Part shown: one piece after another, positions 8,151-10,766 of the stretch
Layout of the letters: each line of letters opens with the position of its first letter
Position numbering within the stretch: position 1 is the stretch's first letter
NCBI GenBank assembly: GCA_031279295.1
Contig: JAITIT010000032.1
Location: 1-10,766 of the forward strand
Length of the DNA stretch: 10,766 nt
From: Holosporales bacterium
GTDB taxonomy: Bacteria > Pseudomonadota > Alphaproteobacteria > RUG11792
Direction of reading: 5' to 3'
Made by a program: the position numbers and the translations under genes
Notes under the pieces: generated by a model
Databases searched by the model: none
Told to the model about the DNA's origin: nothing
Seen by the model: the letters and a program-made list of their open reading frames with translations, nothing else

Positions 8151-8633
8151 ATGCACATAGTTCATCCTTTTGACCCAATCTTTAATGAAGAGTCTCAAGC
8201 TTTGATATTAGGAACATTTCCATCAATAAGATCAAGAGAGTTAGGTTTTTACTATGGACATCCACAGAATAGATTTTGGAAAATTATCGCAGCCATTACA
8301 AAGACCTATCAGGTTCCACAAACAATAGACGGTAAGAAATTCATGCTACTTAAAAACAGAATAGCCCTTTGGGATATCTTGCAAAGCTGCAATATTGAAG
8401 GATCAAGCGATCATAGCATAAGAAATACTACTCCAACAGATTTATCGGGAATATTAAATAAGGCAAATATTAAATGCATCTACACAAATGGCTTACAATC
8501 ATACCGATTCTTCATCAGATATTATGGTAAATCTTACAGCGGCAAATTTATAAACCTTCCTTCGACGAGCTCCTCTAATGCAATGTATACCCTCGAGCAA
8601 TTAGTGATAATCTGGACTCAGATCGTTAGTTAA
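8151..8633 (+). CDS. DNA-deoxyinosine (hypoxanthine) glycosylase, UDG superfamily
   Basis: Proteins of this family (HDG, UDG family 6) excise hypoxanthine formed by adenine deamination, the first step of base-excision repair. The 160-residue product shows the family's landmarks: LGTFPSIRSRE at 20-30, YYGHPQNRFW at 34-43 with the conserved Asn, IALWDILQSC at 71-80, SIRN at 89-92, TNGLQSY at 112-118 and the substrate-loop motif LPSTSSSNA at 136-144. Length is normal. By my count G+C is about 35%, against about 48% in sampled blocks of hisS. The 8101-8150 leader lacks a good ribosome site at the usual distance. Base composition and the gene's patchy distribution suggest horizontal acquisition. 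The family call is good; the exact substrate is inferred. Confidence 0.85.
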   Translation: MHIVHPFDPIFNEESQALILGTFPSIRSRELGFYYGHPQNRFWKIIAAITKTYQVPQTIDGKKFMLLKNRIALWDILQSCNIEGSSDHSIRNTTPTDLSGILNKANIKCIYTNGLQSYRFFIRYYGKSYSGKFINLPSTSSSNAMYTLEQLVIIWTQIVS

Positions 8634-8636
8634 GAT

Positions 8637-8982
8637 TTATGGAGTGAAGCCCCTCCCATTTTGATTTTCTTATATCAAATAATGCATCACTAACAACAAA
8701 TAGTTAGTCCCGAATTCTGCCTCCCATTCTTGTCCCCAGAACAAGTTTAACAAGCGCTTGTTTTGCTAGATCTGCTACTGCTTGGTATCCCCAGAATATG
8801 TTTCTCAGATTTCCAAGGTTTGTGAACTAGACACGTTGCACTGGCTTACAGTTTGCATGCAGATTCAGCTCTTAGGCTAATTTCAGCCGTTGAGTCTTAC
8901 TGAGTGATTTCACTCCATCACAGAGCCTAAAACACACTCCGTGGGTTATAATCGTAACTCTCGGTACTTTTCAATAGCAAGC
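8637..8982. other. apparently non-coding region with small dyad symmetries
   Basis: No supported gene. It contains a perfect 14-bp palindrome AACAAGCGCTTGTT (8749-8762) next to a second CTTGT/ACAAG dyad (8729-8745), and GAGTGATTTCACTC (8902-8915), with 6-bp arms around TT. None is followed by a T-run good enough to call a terminator. The dyads could be protein-binding sites. Confidence 0.4.
8749..8762. repeat. 14-bp perfect palindrome
   Basis: AACAAGCGCTTGTT is its own reverse complement. Another inverted pair with the same half-site, CTTGT (8729-8733) and ACAAG (8741-8745), lies directly upstream, giving four CTTGT-type half-sites in 34 bases. An operator is possible; no regulator is identified. 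Confidence 0.5.
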
Positions 8983-8993
8983 CCATTAACAGC
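8983..8993 (+). repeat. upstream shared box, copy 1 (CCATTAACAGC)
   Basis: The same 11 bases recur at 9822-9832. Each copy lies upstream of a GGGCGTAAAAATAT promoter box, 47 bases before it here and 84 bases before it at the second copy. It looks like part of a duplicated regulatory region with an indel. Confidence 0.45.
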
Positions 8994-9029
8994 AGTGATG
9001 CGAGCTCGGCACAAAGTCACGTAGTCTAT

Positions 9030-9074
9030 GGGCGTAAAAATATTTTGACAGCGTGAATTACGGTGATGCACAAT
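9030..9074 (+). promoter_or_regulatory. shared promoter, copy 1
   Basis: GGGCGTAAAAATAT (9030-9043) leads into a perfect -35, TTGACA (9045-9050). A CACAAT -10-like hexamer (9069-9074, 4 of 6) follows after 18 bases, and then TTGTAGATGC, which overlaps its last base. The same order of elements occurs at 9906-9949 ahead of the second gene. The conserved AT-rich block immediately upstream of the -35 could be an UP-element or activator site. The start codon at 9098 would lie about 20 bases after the expected transcription start. Confidence 0.6.
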
Positions 9075-9097
9075 TGTAGATGCGATGCACATAGGAA

Positions 9098-9517
9098 ATG
9101 CAGAGCACAAGTACCGCGTGTAGCCTGAACAGGCTACAGCATCAACAAAATAGACAACAACAAGAAAGGAAAAGCATGAGCAGAGCAAGTATGATCATGA
9201 TCGTATCACTAGCGGTAGCGGGAAACACCAACACCGGAGCAATGGAATGGGGTTACCGAACCGGATCAGGAAGCAATTGGATCCAGCCGATAGTGGGCGA
9301 GCCAACCACCCCAGAGAATGCACCACACACCACTGCACCGGTAAGGAGGCAGAACCATAACCACGGTCCACCCAACCTCAAGATCATGCGGCTAATAACC
9401 GAAAGCGGAACAGCATACCAGCGCCCCACCCAACAAATCTGGGAGAACAACCAACCTCCGGGAAGACGCTGGGCACAATGTCTCCGACGATTATTCTGTT
9501 GCTGCGGAACTGACTAG
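9098..9517 (+). CDS. putative secreted protein, 139 aa, paralogous leader to the 10013 gene
   Basis: No family is recognised. The N-terminus has a long polar, Gln- and Arg-rich region, then a hydrophobic core (MIMIVSLAVAG, residues 32-42) and a small-residue stretch (NTNTGA), which fits a signal peptide. The mature part is rich in Pro, Asn and Thr and ends in a cysteine cluster (LFCCCGTD). I chose the ATG at 9098 because its first 14 residues align without gaps to the gene at 10013 (M, Cys8, Ser9, Arg12 and Gln14 identical), with the same promoter upstream. An alternative ATG at 9176 has a better ribosome site (AAAGGA) and would leave a more typical signal peptide. After its TAG the frame stays open to 9688, so the gene may be truncated. 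Plus-strand base usage is T-poor, unlike the housekeeping genes. Confidence 0.5.
   Translation: MQSTSTACSLNRLQHQQNRQQQERKSMSRASMIMIVSLAVAGNTNTGAMEWGYRTGSGSNWIQPIVGEPTTPENAPHTTAPVRRQNHNHGPPNLKIMRLITESGTAYQRPTQQIWENNQPPGRRWAQCLRRLFCCCGTD
9119..9138 (+). repeat. 20-base inverted repeat near the 5' end of the 9098 gene
   Basis: TGTAGCCTGAACAGGCTACA has 9-bp perfect arms around AA and could form an 8-bp hairpin with a GAAC loop in the mRNA. It covers codons 8-14. There is no T-run, so it is not a terminator. The gene at 10013 has a hairpin at nearly the same codons (10028-10043). Confidence 0.55.
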
Positions 9518-9688
9518 AACAGAAGACGACGGATACACGAGAACACCGCAGGCTACGGGAAGCATATGGTAACAGCACCAGTCCACACAATACCCACACA
9601 CCGAGGAGTGCAATGTGAAGGAACCATATACGACCCTAATAGCAACGCCGGCGACAACGAACAGCATCGATGTGTGTGGTATGGATGA
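9518..9688 (+). pseudogene. in-frame continuation of the 9098 gene beyond its amber stop
   Basis: Directly after the TAG at 9515-9517 the same frame is open for 56 codons to a TGA at 9686-9688. The translation has protein-like character (HMVTAPVHTIPTHRGVQCEG, then DPNSNAGDNEQHRCVWYG) and the same T-poor composition as the preceding part. A recent nonsense mutation in a 195-residue gene is the simplest explanation. Chance openness of T-poor sequence, or amber readthrough, are alternatives. Confidence 0.35.
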
Positions 9689-9771
9689 GCAACTACGTTG
9701 TAGACCCATTCATACACAACGATCAAGAACTATGATATATTACAGAGCGTAGCGAGCATGGGAGTGTTTTT

Positions 9772-9792
9772 TTCCTGGTGAAATGCCAGGAA
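9772..9792. repeat. inverted repeat with 7-bp arms
   Basis: TTCCTGG (9772-9778) and CCAGGAA (9786-9792) flank a 7-base loop. The T-run lies before the stem on the plus strand, so it does not read as an intrinsic terminator in either direction. The rest of 9689-9905 holds no gene that I can support. Confidence 0.45.
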
Positions 9793-9821
9793 CCTATTTC
9801 TGGAATGGATACATATCAAAG

Positions 9822-9832
9822 CCATTAACAGC
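9822..9832 (+). repeat. upstream shared box, copy 2 (CCATTAACAGC)
   Basis: Identical to 8983-8993. It lies upstream of the second copy of the shared promoter, supporting duplication of the whole upstream region. Confidence 0.45.
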
Positions 9833-9905
9833 CTTCAAAGATAGAAGGAAGAATTGGACTACGCGGGAACCGTGCAAAGTAGATATGCCTAACTAAATAT
9901 GCATT

Positions 9906-9949
9906 GGGCGTAAAAATATATTGGCAACGGAGTCTGTATCTATCATAAT
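9906..9949 (+). promoter_or_regulatory. shared promoter, copy 2
   Basis: GGGCGTAAAAATAT (9906-9919) is identical to copy 1. It is followed by TTGGCA (9921-9926, 5 of 6 to the -35 consensus) and, after 17 bases, CATAAT (9944-9949, 5 of 6 to the -10 consensus). TTGTAGATGC (9951-9960) repeats the sequence after copy 1 exactly, and an AGG-AAATGC-like block follows in both. It is placed to drive the repeat protein gene starting at 10013. Confidence 0.65.
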
Positions 9950-10012
9950 ATTGTAGATGCAGTAAGGTAAATGCGCATTTAACGCATAGTAACCACACAC
10001 AGGATAAACGAT

Positions 10013-10766
10013 ATGGAAAGAGACACAGCTTGCTGTAGCAAGCACAGGAAACAAATTGCGGCTAGGATGCGCGCGATACTCATAGCGACCACTACTATTA
10101 CGCACGCCGGCGTATTCACAGCCGCTATCAGCACCCACGCCAGCGGCGCAGAACACCCTCGCGAGACACCCACAGGCGGCAGCACAAACCCAAATGACAC
10201 GCGGCTACACGCCACCATGCTCACCGCAGTAGCGGTAGACCGAACGGCCACCGCAGAGGATAGCATAGTTAATAACGGCGCTGGAGGGCAACAACAGGCA
10301 GACACACAGGCAACAATACCCGCGGACCTAGATAGCACACAGCTACACGCCGCAGCAGAAGGCGATACAATTCACGACGGCACTGGAGATCAACAACAGG
10401 CAGACACACAGACAACAATACCCGCGGACCTAGATAGCACACAGCTACACGCCGCGGCAGAAGGCGATGCAATTCACGGCGGCACGAGAGATCAACAACA
10501 CGCAGACGCACAGGCGACAATACCCGCTGACCTGGAGGACGCGTGGCTACACGCCGCAGCAGAAGGCGATGCAATACACGACGGCACGAGAGATCAACAA
10601 CAGGCAAACATACAGGCGACAATACCCGCTGACCCAGATGACACACAGCTACACGCCGCAGCAGAAGGCGATGCAATACACGACGGTACGAGGGGTCAAC
10701 AACAAGCGGACGCACGGGCGACAATACCCGCGGGCCTAGATGGCACGTGGCTACATGCCACAGCAG
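10013..10766 (+). CDS. putative secreted tandem-repeat protein, 3' end beyond the window
   Basis: The frame is open from the ATG at 10013 to the last base, 251 codons without a stop. AGGA (10001-10004) lies 8 bases before the ATG. Residues 1-20 are basic and cysteine-containing (TACCSKHRKQ), followed by a hydrophobic core (AILIATTTITHAGVFTAAIS) and a small-residue stretch (THASGA) that fits a signal peptide cut near residue 46. After a degenerate spacer, from residue 93 (base 10289) the protein is built of 34-residue repeats, four full and one cut by the window end. Each starts QQQAD, contains IPADLDSTQLH and then AAAEGDAIHDGT. The repeats are acidic, lack Lys and Cys, and vary at a few positions. 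In Ehrlichia and Anaplasma, acidic tandem-repeat proteins are secreted effectors; a similar role here is inference from architecture only. Confidence 0.8.
   Translation, partial: MERDTACCSKHRKQIAARMRAILIATTTITHAGVFTAAISTHASGAEHPRETPTGGSTNPNDTRLHATMLTAVAVDRTATAEDSIVNNGAGGQQQADTQATIPADLDSTQLHAAAEGDTIHDGTGDQQQADTQTTIPADLDSTQLHAAAEGDAIHGGTRDQQHADAQATIPADLEDAWLHAAAEGDAIHDGTRDQQQANIQATIPADPDDTQLHAAAEGDAIHDGTRGQQQADARATIPAGLDGTWLHATA
10028..10043 (+). repeat. hairpin near the 5' end of the repeat-protein gene
   Basis: GCTTGC and GCAAGC form a perfect 6-bp stem around TGTA, within codons 6-11. It occupies almost the same place as the hairpin at 9119-9138 in the paralogous leader, but with different pairing: TGTAGC is an arm there and spans loop and arm here. 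Confidence 0.5.
10289..10766 (+). repeat. 102-bp tandem repeat array
   Basis: Units begin at 10289, 10391, 10493, 10595 and 10697, exactly 102 bases apart; the last is cut by the window end after 70 bases. Copies differ mainly by substitutions that alter single residues (for example DSTQ, EDAW, DDTQ, DGTW at the same place). A degenerate ancestor is visible just before 10289 (AEDSIVNNGAGG). Sampled T content on the plus strand is about 8%. Confidence 0.95.

Noticed and set aside
8729..9138. CRISPR array or other spaced direct repeats
   Set aside because: The repeats seen here are isolated dyads or a duplicated promoter pair, without regular spacers.
5911..9688. Idea that TAG is recoded as a sense codon, because two frames are interrupted only by TAG
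   Set aside because: lysS, hisS and nrdD all end in TAG at the expected or near-expected places, so TAG is a working stop here.
9772..9792. Hairpin next to a T-run as an intrinsic terminator
   Set aside because: The T-run precedes the stem on the plus strand and becomes an A-run after it on the minus strand, so the order is wrong for both.
10269..10724. Minus-strand 151-codon frame with Leu/Arg-rich repeats
   Set aside because: It is the antisense shadow of the plus-strand repeat array; T-poor sequence has few stops in any frame, and it has no start context of its own.
10467..10739. Second plus-strand frame through the repeats
   Set aside because: Another shadow; the frame from 10013 has a promoter, ribosome site and signal peptide, and this one has none.

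Overview
The window looks like part of a reduced, host-associated alphaproteobacterial genome, probably Rickettsiales- or Holosporales-like. The strongest lineage signal is a class I lysyl-tRNA synthetase of the type found in Rickettsia and relatives. Supporting signs are a palindromic element inserted in frame in that gene (like the Rickettsia palindromic elements), low coding density with decayed genes, and a secreted tandem-repeat protein like the TRPs of Ehrlichia and Anaplasma. The assignment is inference from remembered family features; no search was run.

Layout. Positions 1-2060 hold no intact recognisable gene. Several short minus-strand reading frames look like the remains of one or two genes broken by stops and frameshifts. 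Positions 2138-5890 (minus) hold a tight pair: lysS (class I LysRS) followed after 12 bases by nrdD (class III ribonucleotide reductase). The nrdD product ends right after its zinc-binding motif and lacks the C-terminal glycyl-radical loop. Upstream of lysS, 5911-6351 is a minus-strand frame of about 146 codons cut by one amber codon. A complete tRNA-Ser(UGA) lies at 6451-6540 (minus).

On the plus strand are hisS (6824-8080) and a small AT-rich DNA-deoxyinosine (hypoxanthine) glycosylase of the UDG superfamily (8151-8633), which looks horizontally acquired. After an apparently non-coding stretch come two plus-strand genes (from 9098 and from 10013) that share a promoter region and a homologous N-terminal leader but have unrelated mature parts. 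The second is a secreted-type protein of acidic 34-residue (102-bp) tandem repeats that runs off the window end with no stop.

How the parts relate. hisS, lysS and tRNA-Ser are translation housekeeping; nrdD belongs to anaerobic deoxynucleotide synthesis, and the glycosylase to repair of deaminated adenine. The right end (8980-10766) is the most novel part: it looks like a family of exported proteins in which one promoter-plus-signal-peptide module is joined to different payloads.
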